A stretch of DNA of 64,000 bases from Liolophura sinensis (lineage: Eukaryota > Mollusca > Polyplacophora > Chitonida > Chitonidae). The DNA lies in contig NC_088295.1 in the NCBI RefSeq assembly GCF_032854445.1, positions 26,521,385-26,585,384 on the forward strand, given 5' to 3'. The notes below the pieces were generated by a model, which worked only from the letters and a program-made list of their open reading frames with translations, had not been told where the DNA came from and did not search any database. Made by a program: the position numbers and the translations under genes. Positions 1 to 15,500 of this stretch are shown here, in pieces. Position 1 is the stretch's first letter, and each line of letters begins with the position of its first letter.

Positions 1-408
1 ACCACAGGTGAAGGATCACGCTTCCTTGTTGCTGATGAACAAAAATAAAAATCATAAACATGTCAGAGTTTATGATTCAGAAAATTCAGAAAGGAAATAA
101 CTTCAAAGTTTCTCCACACATCTATATAAGAAACAAACACTAAGGAGCCATATCCAAAATGGAACCATATCTGTATTTTATGAATTGGGAGTATTATTCA
201 AGATCATGCATGGTATACAATATAAGCCAGATAACAACAAAAAGCAGCACACTTAAAGGTCTTTTTTCTTAGCCCTAGATTACCCATTTGACATCTTAGA
301 GTGCTGGTTCCTCACAATTTACCCACATTATTCAGGCTGTAAGCAGAAATCTTGGAGTTACTCTATTTTATCATTACAGACTTCACTACACTTGGGCACT
401 ATCCTTAC
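1..408 (-). other. Intron downstream of exon 25, incomplete
   Basis: AT-rich sequence following the exon 25 donor. I see no exon resembling the RAPGEF2 C-terminal tail and no repeat of note. Confidence 0.8.
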
Positions 409-508
409 CTGATGGTTCACATTTGGAGGACATTTCCTTCAGCTCCTCCTCATCAGCTATCACTGGTATGTTAGTGAGATACGACTTCACTCGTCGCACC
501 ATCAAAGC
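409..508 (-). CDS. RAPGEF2: RAPGEF2 exon 25: last coding exon in window
   Basis: Residues 1106-1138 plus one base. [20 protein letters not shown] followed by [13 protein letters not shown] matches vertebrate [33 protein letters not shown]. Ends phase 1 at donor CAG/GTAAGG, so at least one more exon must lie below position 1. No stop codon of this gene is in the window. Confidence 0.97.
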
Positions 509-3500
509 CTGCAAAATACCACAGATAAAGTTGAAAGATCTGACCTGAAAGTGCCTCATAAGCATGGTGTGGGTTTCACTGCTATTCCTAAGAATTATTA
601 TGTAAGAATGGAGCTCATTTCCCAACAAAACTGTTAATAGAATAACAACTGCTGCCTGGTAGTACACTGTATTTTAGCAGTACACTACATATTAATGCTT
701 AGAAGATGATGAAAGTTATGAACTCTTACCTCTTCATACATTTTCTTGGCATTCGGCAGAGTGGAACCCCGCCTGTTCTTTGAGCGCTTCATAGTGGCCA
801 CCCCTGACACTGTGGAGCTCTCATAAAAGCTAGGTGTACCCAGATACATTGTGGACACATCCTAAGACATAGAACCAAATCATCATCAATTACAAGCTTG
901 ACGGTGTTATTCTAGTATACACATACATTTCTTGGGGCACATTCCACCTCGATGAAATAGAGAAAAAAAGTTCTTGGAAGATAATGATCATCTACCTATG
1001 TATAATGATCATGATACGCATATCCACTATAATGCACTAATGACCTCTGCCATGGGTATAATCATAAACACTGGATAAAGATTAAATATTTTACTGTTGA
1101 AAAATATCCCTTGATTACCCTCACAGTTGCCATTTAACATTGCTGGTGTGGAACATTTAAGGTAGCATTCCCATAAATTGTGGAATTTCAAAATACAAAC
1201 TTTTCCTAAACTTCACAGAACTCTAGCTATTTCAAGTCTTTAAACTGTACATTATCAAACAATGAACAAAGCCCGAGCTGCGTATCTCACAGTACTAAAC
1301 ATTTAGCACAAGGAATTTTCATTTATTTAACTGGACACTACTCACATATCTAGCAGAACACATATTACAGATGTGTCGGATCTCCTTGGCAATCATGCGT
1401 AACTTTTCAAAGTTGACTAGACTGTCTACAAAGGAATCATTTCCTAAGTGAATGAAAGTCAGATCCTTTTTAACCACTGGGAAAAATGGAAGCTGAAAAA
1501 AAAGGATAAAATTCATATGAAAATATTAATCCCATGCTCATGAGCGATACATAAAACATGCTGCTTTTTTTCCCTCTCTCTAAGCTTCTTGTTGCGCAGT
1601 TAATATCGGAAGACGTAATGTAGAATTATGAGAAAAATTAACAACACAAAGACTGTGAATGGGATTGCTGCACTTACCATTGGAGGTTGTGCGTGTTCAC
1701 TTGCTATTAAATTCCTGTACTTGGACATGTTTCTGGAAGGGTCCATGTAATCTTGTAAATCCTACAACAGAAGATCATGCTTCTGAGATCACCAACATTC
1801 CATCAGACGAACAACATAACTGTTTAAGCAAAATGACAAATTTACATCCACTTTGCAACACAGTGAACACTTATTCCCTTAAATATAGCCCTTAACTTTC
1901 AAATAAGAAAAAAAAAAAATACTCCATTTCACCCAAAATGAACACATTTTGCTTGATTCTGCTTTACTCATTCACCTTATAGTACCACTTCAGAGTTTAT
2001 GGTGAAATTTCACTGATTTCTTATCAAAAAAATTTAAGTATTGGCATCAAAAGTGCTATTTTAAGGATTTTTTGTGTTCCTTTTTTTTTACATATTAAAG
2101 AGTATTCACCTTAGGTTTGCCAGTTGATGATAAAGATTGCCATGACAAAATCCCCATCGGTTACAGTAAGGCATGTTTCTTACCTCAAACATTTTCATGT
2201 ATTTGCCCGGCAGTTTCTCCCAAGTATTGCGTAACCTGGACACAGACCCGTGCCCTAGCCCACTCAATATGGCAAACATGGAATTAAAGTTCTTACAGTC
2301 CTTACAATGCCCTGTGGACAAAAATATTCAAGAAACGTCATCATACAAATTATGTACATAGTTTTACAAGTTTTTGGTATGTATATCTGGAGAAAAAGAA
2401 GTGTTAATTATAGGATTAATTCTACAGTTACCTGCACAGATGAAATAAGGCCATGAAGTTTACAAACAATGTCACATACAAAGATCATTGGTCATCACTG
2501 ACGATCCATTAGCCCACTGATAGCTCAATCTTTTAGTGGTCAAACAACAAGAAGTCAATACGTACTTGCTATTTTAATGAAATGTTTAATAAGCTTCATT
2601 CGCTTGACAATGTTGGATTCATTGCAGACCTCTGTCACCACCCACCACATCTCCCTATTTACCAACTGAAAAATACAGAGCATGAGAAATCAAGAATTTA
2701 GCATATATCTATTAAAGAATTTTAAAAAGTTTTTACAAAAAAAATGGTCAAAATGACTGCTACTTAATTTCATGATTAAATCAGCAAATGATTTAAACAT
2801 TCTATGGATAAGACACCACAAATTTGAGACTTTGCATTCCATACAAAAGAAACAAAAGAAAAGACATTTGACATGTCATGAAGAGTTGCTTCCCTTACCT
2901 CAGCAAACTTGACAAGATTGGGACATGAAAACTTGGACTTGAGGTCAAACAGATCATCAATATATTCTGTTTGTTCTATGTCTCGGAAGACCTTGAAATC
3001 CTCTAAAGTTAGCTGAGAGGCCAGTTCAGCAGTGTTCAGCTGTAACAAGCTGATCTGACTGTCTTTGATCAGGTCACCCATCACCTCGTCTGGAACAAGA
3101 GTCTCTGTACACATGTTGTTCTTCAGGCAATATCTGAAACCACACAAAAACATCTATCAGCTCAGACTTCTATTGGCTCAGAGAACATTCAGCTCTACAC
3201 AAACATCTTTCCAACATCCCCATCCCCCACCCACAAGAATTTCACGGAGAGCTAGTTACAGGCCTGTACCCTATGGAAACATTTTAGCCAAATGAGCACT
3301 TATAGTGAATTAAACTGAATGCGCATATTTCTTCAGTCATATATCTGCAAGTCCCAAAAATGTACTGGAGGCAGTTACTAATACCAAGGCTTTTGACACA
3401 GAGTTGTAAATGTTTACATCCCTGTCCAATGACAGGTATAATCTTAATTACAACTGAGGAGAACATACCTGCCATTGAGACTGACTCGGTCAGGGAGGTT

Positions 3501-6500
3501 GGCCAACTGATCTGGAAGTCGCTTCTGTTTGATTATACTCTCATTCTCTACTGTCACCTCACACAGGGAATAGTTACTAAAACACAAAAAAGTGATAAAG
3601 CATTAAGTTGCCTCCCTTACAACAGCCAACTTGACAACAGAAATCAGGTCTGACTCTTCAGACCTTTTTCTCTGTTCACATAAACATTAAAAACATAGAA
3701 ATTGGGCCATTGGTAACAATCCAGAGCACTCTATTTGAGATTTGCGCGCTAAAATTTGACAAACTGAACTCACTTGCTTGGATCTGTGATACCAAATTCC
3801 CTCAGAGCTAACATGACCACTTCCCGGGCAGTTGTTTCCTGTAAACAAAGTCATAAATGCACATTTATGAATTATTTTCAAGTCACAAAGACATCTGCTT
3901 ACTTAATATTCAGTTTGTTTTATCCTAGCCTGTTTACTTTTGTTCACATAATGAAAGTGTTGTGTCGGAGATGCCTTTTATCCCTTCGGTGGTTACTAAC
4001 AAATACTACTGAACATTTGATATATTAAAACAGGAAACGGATTCTAAGAATATACAGGTAAACAAGGATGTGAGGGTGAGGGGTCTTCAAACCTGACTTA
4101 CCTTATGGACCAGCAGGTATTTAAATGACTGGTCAGCCCGGTAAATCTTCAGTACATGCTCATGGAATTCTGACCTGAGGTCGTCCACCCCCAGACCTGA
4201 TGTGGACAAATCCGGGTTACTAGCACTCAGATGGTTGGACATGGTCTGGCCAGACGAGGCCGATGACGTTGACGACTTCCTTGATGGACGAACATACAAA
4301 TTTTCGTCAGAATTGTTATGTGGGCTGTCACTGCAGAACAAAACAACAAACATGCCAGGTATAACACAAGCACAGCAAACGTGACATGGCAGAACTACTG
4401 TTACAAGACAACTGTGAACTACATGTGTGTATTATCATACAACAAATAAGAGGTAACTAACGAGTCTACATACTGTACTAGAGTAAGTGCAACTTCAAGC
4501 ATGGAATTTATACAAAAAAACATGAATACCAAATGTAAAGAGTATAAATACCTGGCTGAATATAATAGATGGTAACAATAAATAGAGCATTGCAGAAGAA
4601 CAAATTTACAGGTAGAGTATCAACAAATACTGATTCATATAACTATCTACAGAAATATCTTTATAAGGCAGCTTCTAACACATGTACTGCAAAAAAAAAA
4701 AAAAAAAAAAAAGGCTCCTAACAAAGCAAGACTGTGACACCAAAGGTTGATAAAACTTTGACTGACATTTTCAAATTACATCTTCACACAGCATGTTCAT
4801 GTCAAGTTACATATTCACACAGCATGTCCATTTCAAGTTACATCCTCACATAACATGTCCAGTGCTCAAGAGTAGTATATACATGAAGAGTTATACATAC
4901 ACAATTTACAAGAGTAACAGAGATCAGTTCACATCAAATCACAACATGCTTGTCTGTACATGGACACCTAATGACAAATGACTACATATCTCAGGCAAAA
5001 TTTCCTAACCTGCTCATATTTCTTGGGATGATATTCATTTTCATCAGGGCTTTTCGTAACTTTGTTTTGTTTCCGAAAGCCATGAAGCTTTTCGTGTCCT
5101 TTTTGTCAGACTTCTTGTCCTTGGTGATGGTAATGACAGGTGGTACAGCTGCTGCTTCCAGATCAGGGGCAGAAAGCCTCTGTTTGGGATCTGTCTGCAG
5201 CTTGGCTATCTCGTCTTTCTTCCCTTTCCGTGAGGATCTGTCAGGGACTTGTAGCATTTCTTTAAATGCTGAAAATAATTATCAAATATTCAAATATATT
5301 TATTTTATTACAATGAAAAATATCTGTCCTGATTTCTTCCTTCCTTACTTTATCTTAAAAGTAAATGAGGTTTAATTGAAGATAATTGGCATTGCATTAT
5401 ATGATAGCTATAAGTTCTTTCACTTACCTAATAAGTTTGACTTCACTGTTACACTCAAATGTGTTGTTCCTCTCAACACCTCTAGTGCCCGTGTGTGTGA
5501 TATTGTTTCAAAATTAACCCCATTAACTTCTAGAATCTGAAAGGAAAAATTCAAGTTGTCTCATTAATAACTCATAAGAACATCACACACTACTTACTAT
5601 ATTTTAAACTGTACTTGATATATGTTCAGAAAAGATAACACAATCATAAAATGATAAAGTAGCTTAAATTAACAGAGACCGTATGGTAGTTAAGTATACT
5701 GGTGATAATTTAATTTATCATTGTTTTTCTGTTACATTCATGCTTTTTAGTTTTATAATGAAGATCACTAAGTCAAAACATCAGACAGTGTTAATAGTGG
5801 ATGGGGCCACATGGCAAGCTGCTCCCGCCAGCCCATGTGCAGCCAGTGGCTGTTTAGCCAGGTGTAGGTGACCTGTATGAAGAGTACTCCACCCTGTTTC
5901 TGTGTTTATCTCAGACAGCTGGCCTCTGTTATAACCCTACCCAGACGCTATGCACAACTATCTCTGCTATCTCACCTGATCTCCCCGCTTGAGGCCAGCC
6001 TCATACGCTTTAGATCCTCTCTCCACCTTTGTCACAAATATTCCACAGCCTCTCTCCAAACCCCCCAGGATTGAGAAATGCATGATTTCCTCCCTGGTGG
6101 CCCTGGTAAGCGTAACTGTTCTGGGGCGGGCTTTGGCAGCGCAGGCAATGTTCAGCAGTCTCAGCTGTCCTCCCATCCTCTGTAACAATACACAGGAATC
6201 CACTGTAATGCTGAGTCAGCAATACGTTACTCTGTGTAAAACAGATACTTACCTAACCATACCCTATAGTCACAACCTACAGGCATGCTTCACTATTGTA
6301 AATTATTGTCCAACTGGCTGTCAGATACTTGTTCATTTAGTTGTTCAAAAAAGCTCCATTTTCTGTAACAGCACACACATTGCTTTCCATTATCCCTCAC
6401 TTAATAATGAATTCAAGACCATTTATCTGCTCCTATAATAATCAGAAGTTTACCATACCTAATGTATTAGCCTGTACTTTATATTTGGCCTACAGTAAAA

Positions 6501-9500
6501 TTGAGACAAAACAGAAGATGAAAATAATTAGCATATGAACAAAGAACATTCTGCAAGAAATATGCTTACCTCCCCTTCTAGAAGCTCTTCAAACTTCTCC
6601 AGGAAATCACACATACCAGCATCTGTTTCAAAGTCATTAAAGTGGTTGTTCACCCACAATAATACTACTCGGGTTACCTGTAACAATGACACATGAACAG
6701 TTCTGATTGGTTGAGCTCACATGTACATGCACATCCACATTTAATACACTAATCTATTTACACATACACAGCTAATGTACACCCATAAGTCCACTATTAT
6801 GGCCATTAAATACCTGCATTAAAATTAATGACGCATGTTAAGTTGTGATCTTTATTCAGTATGAAACTAAAACAAACTGTGATCACATGTCCTGTACATA
6901 AAGTATACAATCTAGCAACCGGGAGTTTCGACATACGTCTCAATTTTGCCTTCCTGTGCTTATATTTGCATACCCATTAGAAAGTTATTAAAATTAACAG
7001 CTGCAAAGAGCAAATGACTCATAGCTAGATTCATATAGTACTTCGCACAACAAGGATATTCCTGTCTGAAATAAACATTTTAAAAAGATGTGTAAATTTG
7101 TACGCAGCATAAACATTACACAAAAGATCTGCATAACACCAATGTTTGTGACAGTTTAAAATGATCTTCCTTAGGAAGCTTTTCACTCTAACTTAATGTC
7201 AGTCACTGTGACCAGTTTAATGGCTGGATGCACATAAAATTATAATTTTGGAAACATTTATTTTTCACTTCCAGTGAAAGCAGATTTTAGGAAGTCAACT
7301 GAGTAAGGCAACACCTTCAGGGGATGTGTTCAGTAAAGTTTCAATATGGCAAGTTTCTTAAATTTTAATATTGTATTTTTTGGACTGTTTCACTTACATG
7401 CAGGAGACAACATTTCTGATGGTGAACCAGAGGTAAGAGGAAACAATCATGTGTTACCAGAAACTGGACAAATCCACGGCCGTGAAGCTGTAGCCATGTC
7501 AGACAAGCAGACTGTACCAGAGTAAGCATATCACCTACAATTGTGTCCATGACTAAGCTACTCAGTTTTACCTGATTCTGGGTGTTTCCAGAAATATGCA
7601 AGTTTCAGGACCAAAGAAGTATTTTACCACAATTATTGTCCCTCAAAATGTATTTTGTTAGGGTGAATTTTACAATCAAATACAGTGTGTACTGATTCTG
7701 CGCACCCCTAATAGTTACCTTTGATCTAAGCATGGGGTCTTGGAACCAGAGCAGTAGTTTTGAGGCCAGCTCCTGTGGGGAGGCGAGAAATGTGCGATAT
7801 GACAGTAAAAAGTCCTCCACATAGGTGGGGTCAATCACAGAGTGGTCTTCCACTAGGTGCTGCATCAAGCGCTCTGGGGTGCCCTGTGATAGACAAAACA
7901 ACGACGACCAGGGTTAGATAAACAGCACGCCCTATTTACACAGTGTAATCTGGTCTAGACAACTACACGTAATATGATGGTCTACCATAAAGACATGAAG
8001 CTGATATTTTTCAGTAACATACAGAAATATTAAGGTAACAACTACAACACTTTTTTCGAGAACAGAAAAAATTACATATTTTGTGGAATAGAAAACCTAA
8101 AACATATATTGCCAAGATCTAAACTAAATACACCTAACACCATCTTCAAGTCCATGTTGACCTGATAACCTCTTTTCCACTTAAATTTTTTCATATGTAA
8201 AAATGTAATTAATGTTAAAAAACCTTTTCCAAAGGTAAACTTCTCAAAAATCATTAGCATGAAAGCAACTTTAGAACTTGTGACGGTAAGGCATATGTAA
8301 ATGTCAAGATAGATATATATGTAGCAATTTGTTGACAATTTATGATGCATGCATGATCAGCTGACAGTAAACTGTTCTGAATGCACATTACATGAGATTT
8401 TCAAAAGAAACAATACAGAAAAATTACCCTGATAACAATATGTCCCCTCCTATTTCCTCCATCCAATACTCTGTGCTCTGTTACCATGACAACCTTACCA
8501 TCCTCCTCGTGCTTTTTTGTATTCTCTTCCCCCTATAGGCATTGCAAAATTCAACAGAAAAATTAAATACACAAGCACAGACAGTTCAGACAAACATGGC
8601 TGGTATTTTTCTCACATCATCATCAACAGGAACATTCTTTGGCTGTATGGCAATAACATAATGAGAATTTTCTATTGCACAATTGCGTGCACAATGACAC
8701 AGGTAAAAAAACATACCTGTGCTTATTAAAAGGGCAGATCAATCATCAAACACAGAATAATGTTGAATGGCGTTTTTGGCTCGGCTTTCCACTTAATTTG
8801 GACACAATGAATGGATGTAAAGCACTTAAGATATTAGCATGTATGTTACCACACAGAGTAATTATTCATCACTAATTAATTAAGGACACATGGGAATTCT
8901 TGAGAAGATATCCTGAATGACCAACCTACTGGCCTAAATTAACAGTTTACATGAAACATTCTCAATTTCACTGAGAGAAAAATCAATTTGTTTGTAACGC
9001 ACAAAAACGGATGTTTACTCAACATCAAGTGAGATCTTTTGATAAAATAAATCCATTTGAAGGAAAAATTCACTGAATATTCATGAATCAATACATTCTC
9101 AATCATATTAATACAAGTGCCAGCATGCCATACTTGCTAAAAATTCTGTCGAGTCATTTGGAAATTAAAACATCACCTTATACAAGGAAAACTGAACTTT
9201 CCACTTTCTCCATGCCCTTAAGGGTTTTTTGCTTGTCAAACATCAACTACATGAAACTTTGACAGTATGGAACCTTTTTTCTTCACAATCGTAGGAAAAT
9301 GCACTCTTTTCTGATAATCTCTATCAGCACACAATTTGAAAAATGGTGGTCAGGCAAAAAGCCTGAACTGTTTTATACTGGAGTCTACCACCAGTGCATT
9401 TGTAATTAACACCATTCCAGGAGGTTTCTTCAAGATTACCAAGGAAATAACATCCACCTAATCACTAACACAAAAAATTATACACTTTGAGACTAACATG

Positions 9501-12500
9501 ACACTATGACTTAAAAGTGCATGTATATCATATACTATCAATAATTATTTATACATGCATTGTATTACACTGTACAATGTAATTATTTAAATGTTGTTTT
9601 CTTTTACCACATAAAGGTAACAGCAAAAACAAAAAATAAGATGTAACAAAATAAAAACACAGATCATGTAAATTTTATATTGAAATGGGAGATGTGGTTA
9701 CATGAACGTACTACAGACAGATGTGTTTAAGTCTTACCTGGTGAAGTATGCGGTAGTAGTCTGATTGAGCAATACAGACAAACTGACAGTCGTCCACCAT
9801 CGTCCTCATCACACCCCGATGATATAGCTTCTCCATCGTGGGGGTGATACCAAAACTAGGCAAAAGCAGAGGTAAAACAGAACATGTACCACCGTGGATA
9901 CTGAACGGGGAGAAGTTCCCCACCATGGTAGCACAGGTGAGTAGGCACACTGCACAGTTAAGTCATCAAACACCTGTATCTGGGTGCAATCAGCATCAGA
10001 TTGCTGATGTAAAACAACCAGTCACCAACCGTCGCTGTCGTAGAACATAAATCCACAGGTGATAAAATATGGCACTCCTTAACTCCAGCAATATACTATA
10101 CACAATAACACAGCCACTCCGGAGCTGTGGAACAATTACAGGACATCAACCTGGCTGTTTGGAAAATATCAGGATAATAAAGTTACATGAACAAACATCT
10201 TATGATCTGTTTTATGGGTGTGTTTTGGTAAATCTCCACAGGATTGTCAGGTGGTTAGGTCTACATGTTACAAGTCACATGAATACCCCCAGTGCCACAC
10301 ATTCACTGACCTGGCACCACCAGTCTAATACATATTTGGTCACACTTGGCTTTGGCTAAGCCTTCAGACAAGCTGACCACCTGGGTGGTTACAGGTCAGT
10401 GATATTATGGACAAGACTGTGGTCAGTATGGACAGTAATCAGTAAGGCCAGCCCACTTGTGACCGGTAAATAGACCCCCCCCCACTCCTCTTGTCAACCC
10501 CAGGCTGGATCAAGACACAAATCTACTGCAACCACACTGTGCTAAAAGGCTATGTGTCATGGCTGACAATGAGGGGTGGCTAAAAACAATGCAGTGACTT
10601 CCCAGGTACTTAAAGCTGATGATCCAAAGATGAGCTTGTAATGGGGACTTGAACATCCCTACAGGGGTCCCCAGAAGACACAAGGAAGAGTGGGTGGACA
10701 GGTTAACGAACAATGACAGCTCATTAGGTGGAAGAGGAGGAAAGCACCAAAGTTTCAAATTAATGTACAGGAAGTTCCAGCCTGAACAATTCAATCACCT
10801 TATACAAGCGCTACATGATTTAATACTTTAAAAGCTTTGACTTTAATGATGCTTTTGTTTGACAGTAACTTGTCAAAGGTTGGTGGTTTACAAAAGGCAC
10901 TCTGGTTTCTTCCATCCATAAAGCTGTCTGTCATAGTATAAGTGATAAATTTTTGAGTGTAGCATTAAGAAACACTTAAATAAATGAATTCATAATGTTT
11001 TTGAACCAGATGTCTGAAGACAATATTGCGATGTCAAAATTTCCTATTTTGCCTTACGCTGCTGTCACACTCCCATACTGTACTTACTCATCTAATTCCG
11101 GAAGCCCACTAAACTAGGGCAAACACTCTTATCAGTCAATTTCTACAAATTTTACAAAGTAACATTTGACCTGCTTTTTTGTTTGTCAAATCAAATATGA
11201 CGAGCTGTAATATGTGAAGGCAGCCATAAAGGGGTTGCATGACCTACTTTTACAGCCATATTGGAGTAATATGGCAATACCAGCCCTGATGTTAACCGGA
11301 TTCCAATATGGCTAACTGGCTATTGTTCTGCCAAGGTGATGATGTAATAGCCACCCCTCTGTTTACTTCAGGCGTGTATATTACCCTGGCAACAAACAGC
11401 CTACATTTGACTAATGAGGTGTGAATATATGTCAAGTTCTATTATTTTCTGAAAAGACCAAGGTCTTACCTGTCCCCCATATGTAGCTGTTCTATGGATG
11501 AGTCTGGCCGTGTAATTTGCACTAGACCATTCAGAACGACAGACCATGAGTCCAGCTCTTCTCCATCATTCATCACAATAGTTCCCTCCTTCTCCACGAC
11601 AGCGTATACCATCACTGCACAGAGGGCACGCCGCGTGGCCAGGGTCATGTTAGCAAAAGCCTGGTAACACATACAAACAAATATCTGTCATTAACATTTA
11701 TCATTACTCTACTCAACCAACACTTCATCCAAGATGAAGTTACTCATTTTGCCTGTATCTTAGAGTTCTATCCGTCTTGGAAGGTCTGTCAGTAATTTGC
11801 AGATGGTTGTGGGTTTCCGCCAGACTCTGCCCGGTTTCCACCCACCATAATGCTGGCGGTTGTTGTATAAGTGAAATATTCTTGAGTATGGCGTAAAACA
11901 CCAATCAAATAATAAATAAATCTATCGATCTTGAAAAGGTTTTATGAGCTTTAGTTTGGAACGTACATGATATCTGACTGGACAGATGTCCAGATGACAG
12001 TTCCAAAAGTAATTTTTATTTGCCTCCAGAAATGTAATTTTTGGGGTGAATTTTAGGTCAAATACACTACTTATCCATTTGCTAGAATCCACAGGTTTGT
12101 TGGCCTTACTGTACATGTACCAACAAAGACTGGCACTTACAGGAAAATGTTGCATGAATTCCAGCAGTATCTCGATATCATCCTCAGTGCGCTCTGCTGC
12201 ATCTTTCTCCAAACACTCTCGTACCCCATCACGCACAGACTGAAACACAAAAACAGGTACAATATACAGTTAACTACTGGCACATGTGTATAAAGCTCAA
12301 CAACAATAATCCTTTTTACATCTATGCACTCACCAAGAGACAAGAAACACACAAGGCTAACAGTAATGGACAAGGCTAACAGCGCTGGACTGTTACAAAA
12401 TGACTCATCCATCATAACTTAGCCATAGCATATTTGATGGTCTGATAAAACTATGTCACTATAGGGACAGGTACAGGTCTATGTGACCTGCATACAAATC

Positions 12501-15500
12501 CTGGGATAACCTTCAGGATGAGCTACATCCAATCAAGTAAACATACTTCGCAAACAGATGCCACATTTTCTCACCTCATTATAATGTTTATGACAATAGG
12601 AAGTAAACAAGACAACAATCAAGCAGTGTAAGACATGAAATTGCAGCCCAGCTTGCATTAATTACCACATGTCACAACCCCTATCTGTATGATCAACACG
12701 TTGCACTCATTACAATGGGGTGTGTCACTTTATGCATATAATACTACTTGTGTTACACACAACAAATGACTTTTCCAATACTCTTGAAGATTCAAGTGTT
12801 TTAGTATTAACCAGCATTGTTTCCAGATACTATAATTATATTCTCAACACATGGTGAAAATCATATAAATGCATTTTTCCATAATTTATCATGAATATTT
12901 AGTGTCTTTTCACTAATCCATTGGGTTTGTTATCCCCAGTCTTCTTGGGACCTATCAATACACAACTACATGAGATATGCATGCAATTAAACCTCAGCAT
13001 GTAAATGGCTCTGCTGGTATGACATCAAGATGCATTATTATGCAGGCTATAAAACCTTCAAGGTCTCTTAATGATTGTGAGAATATCAGCTTAGCAACTG
13101 TGTTACTTTAGTTCTTCAAAATTTTTGCATGTTTGCAAGGTGTTTGTTTAAGCATATTCTGAAGGCATTTTTTTGAGCTGAATAATAAAATTATACTTTT
13201 TGTGAAGCCCTGAAACTGGCCAATCCAACCAATGTAGTTTTGTCTCCAGAATAAAATTAAAAATGTGCATAAATTGCACTGAAAGTTGCTCTTTCATATG
13301 CTGAAAAGCTTGAAGAGTTAGTGTACATGCACGGTATGTACGGAGTTGCTTTTAATACCACGACATTTTTCTGTAACTATGGTGAACACATTAACATTCT
13401 GTATAAATGGGTAGGGTTATACCCATGTAGTTGCAATCAAGGGTTTAGCAGATCCTAAATGACCACAAATTTCTTCCATGACTAAGTTGCCCATTTCCCC
13501 TGATTCTGAGATTCATTTTGAAAAAGATGTTTTGAGGGATGCTTGGAACTTTAGTAGGATATTCTTCTGGGAAAATGTATGTCTCAGCACCAAAAATAAT
13601 ATCTGGTGACATTTATTTGCCTCTAAAATGCACTTTATATATGAGATCACAAATATAAAAAAATAATCAGCATAACAACAATACATCTATTCAGTATCAA
13701 CCAATGGTATAAAACTGCTGTATCATGTTGAAACACTAGTACACTTTAAGTTACACTGAGGTTTCCTAAACATTCCAACACATGCAATTGCATCTTCAGT
13801 ACCTTGAAAATTACAATTAAAATATTTGAACTAAATTTTGTCTTTCAGAAACACTTTTAGTGAGGTTTTGCTAAATTGTATACACTTGGGAAGCTCAAAG
13901 TACAGAATAGAGGCACACTTTCTCCTCCTCCTCCGTAGAATGTTTGAGAGCTATTCTAGTATTACAGGAGCGCATGATTCACTAGGGGGTGGGCAGAGTA
14001 CTTGAGCATACAGGATGTCAGAGATAGTCAGAATATTCCTTCAGCTAACATTTAATAGGTTTAATATCAATAACAATGGGTCCCTGATCTGCTGTACATA
14101 TACACACATGAGTTCCACAACATCATACTTTCTCACTAAAACATACAGTACATTGTGTATCCGTCCCTTTAAAACAAATATTATAACAGCATATGGCAGA
14201 AGCATTTTACAAGTCAGAATACTACATTTTTTTTACACCAAAAAATTTTAACTTCCCAGATTCACACTCTTAAAATTACCTCTAAGCATGGATGGTTCAG
14301 GAAAATTAATGATTTCAGCGTTCACGTGTAACAGGATAAAAGTTCATCGCTAAACACCTAATCAATTCAGTTGTGATATCTGCACAGACTGAGATCAGGC
14401 GACGGCTATTGACAGGGAGTACTTATGCCCCGTGATACTGTTTGTCTTACCATCTAATGTCAATATAGCTGAGATGGGATGTGTTGCACAGAGGAAATGA
14501 ACAACCTTTCCTATTGACTCTGCCCAAACAGTATATAGATTTTAGAATTCCACCATCCTTCTATCAGTTTGATCACTTTGAAGCTCAATATAGGGTGCCA
14601 CTCGCTATAGATCGAGTGGAGGTAACATCCATGGTGTAAGAGATGGCATTTACATGTATGGTGTAAAATCTGGTCAATTAAACAGGTTACATTCATTAGC
14701 ACCTCAACGTTTAATCGATTTAATGAAAGTTTTTAACAAAAACGAGTTCCATTTCCTTCTGTGAACAAGATGCAGATAGGCAAAAATTCTGTGTGTGTAT
14801 ATCACCAATACTTAAGAACTCACCTCTGTAGATTCAGCATATCCTTCTTCTTCATCCGAGTCCACCACACTCTCCATCAATCCACTGAGATCTATATCAC
14901 CATTGTCTTGATCATCTATTGAAGACTGCATCATGTCAGAACCAGAATAAGCACTGGAAGTGTCACTTGCTCGAGAACTACGCTTAAAATATTGTTCGTT
15001 TCGTAAAAAAGGGTCTCTAGGGAACATCCCTGCTACATCCTGTGGGTACTGAAAGTAAACAAGAATTCCAACAAAATCTTCAATAAAAAAAAAATTTTCA
15101 ACAGCACAGCTCAGTTAACACGTTCTTATTACAGCATAAAAAGTTAATGAAATGGATCCTCTTTACATGTCCATGTATCTCAATTCTTTTCCAAAGAAAA
15201 AATCACGTCGAATTTCTCCCTAACATGACTGTATAAATTTCAAACGTGTGATTTTGTTTTAACTTTAAGATTCACACGAAGACTTGCTTAGGTATAGTTG
15301 GAGCACAAATTACACGGAGAACACAATGTACACGAGTACACAACTTTTAATTGGCTTCAAGATAATTTACTTAAATAAAATACAGTCAGACTGGTCAAGT
15401 GGTTTAAAAGACATCTCAGCTCCATATTTTTAATAAAACCCAAGGTCGCATGTTTAAACATAGGCATTTCTACAGAGAGCTGTGACACAGTAAGGGTGTA

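Larger units (their letters stand above)
509..6569 (-). other. Compact introns between exons 12 and 25
   Basis: Thirteen introns, most of 150-680 bp, separate the catalytic, RA and PDZ exons. The longer ones are 862-1345, 1762-2183, 4331-5009, 5537-5975 and 6180-6569. Apart from a poly-A tract and a minisatellite in 4331-5009 I see only unique AT-rich sequence. Confidence 0.8.

Noticed and set aside
5989-6438. 149-codon plus-strand open frame
   Set aside because: It overlaps exon 13 of the minus-strand gene antisense and continues into the intron. Exon 13 is clearly the real coding sequence.
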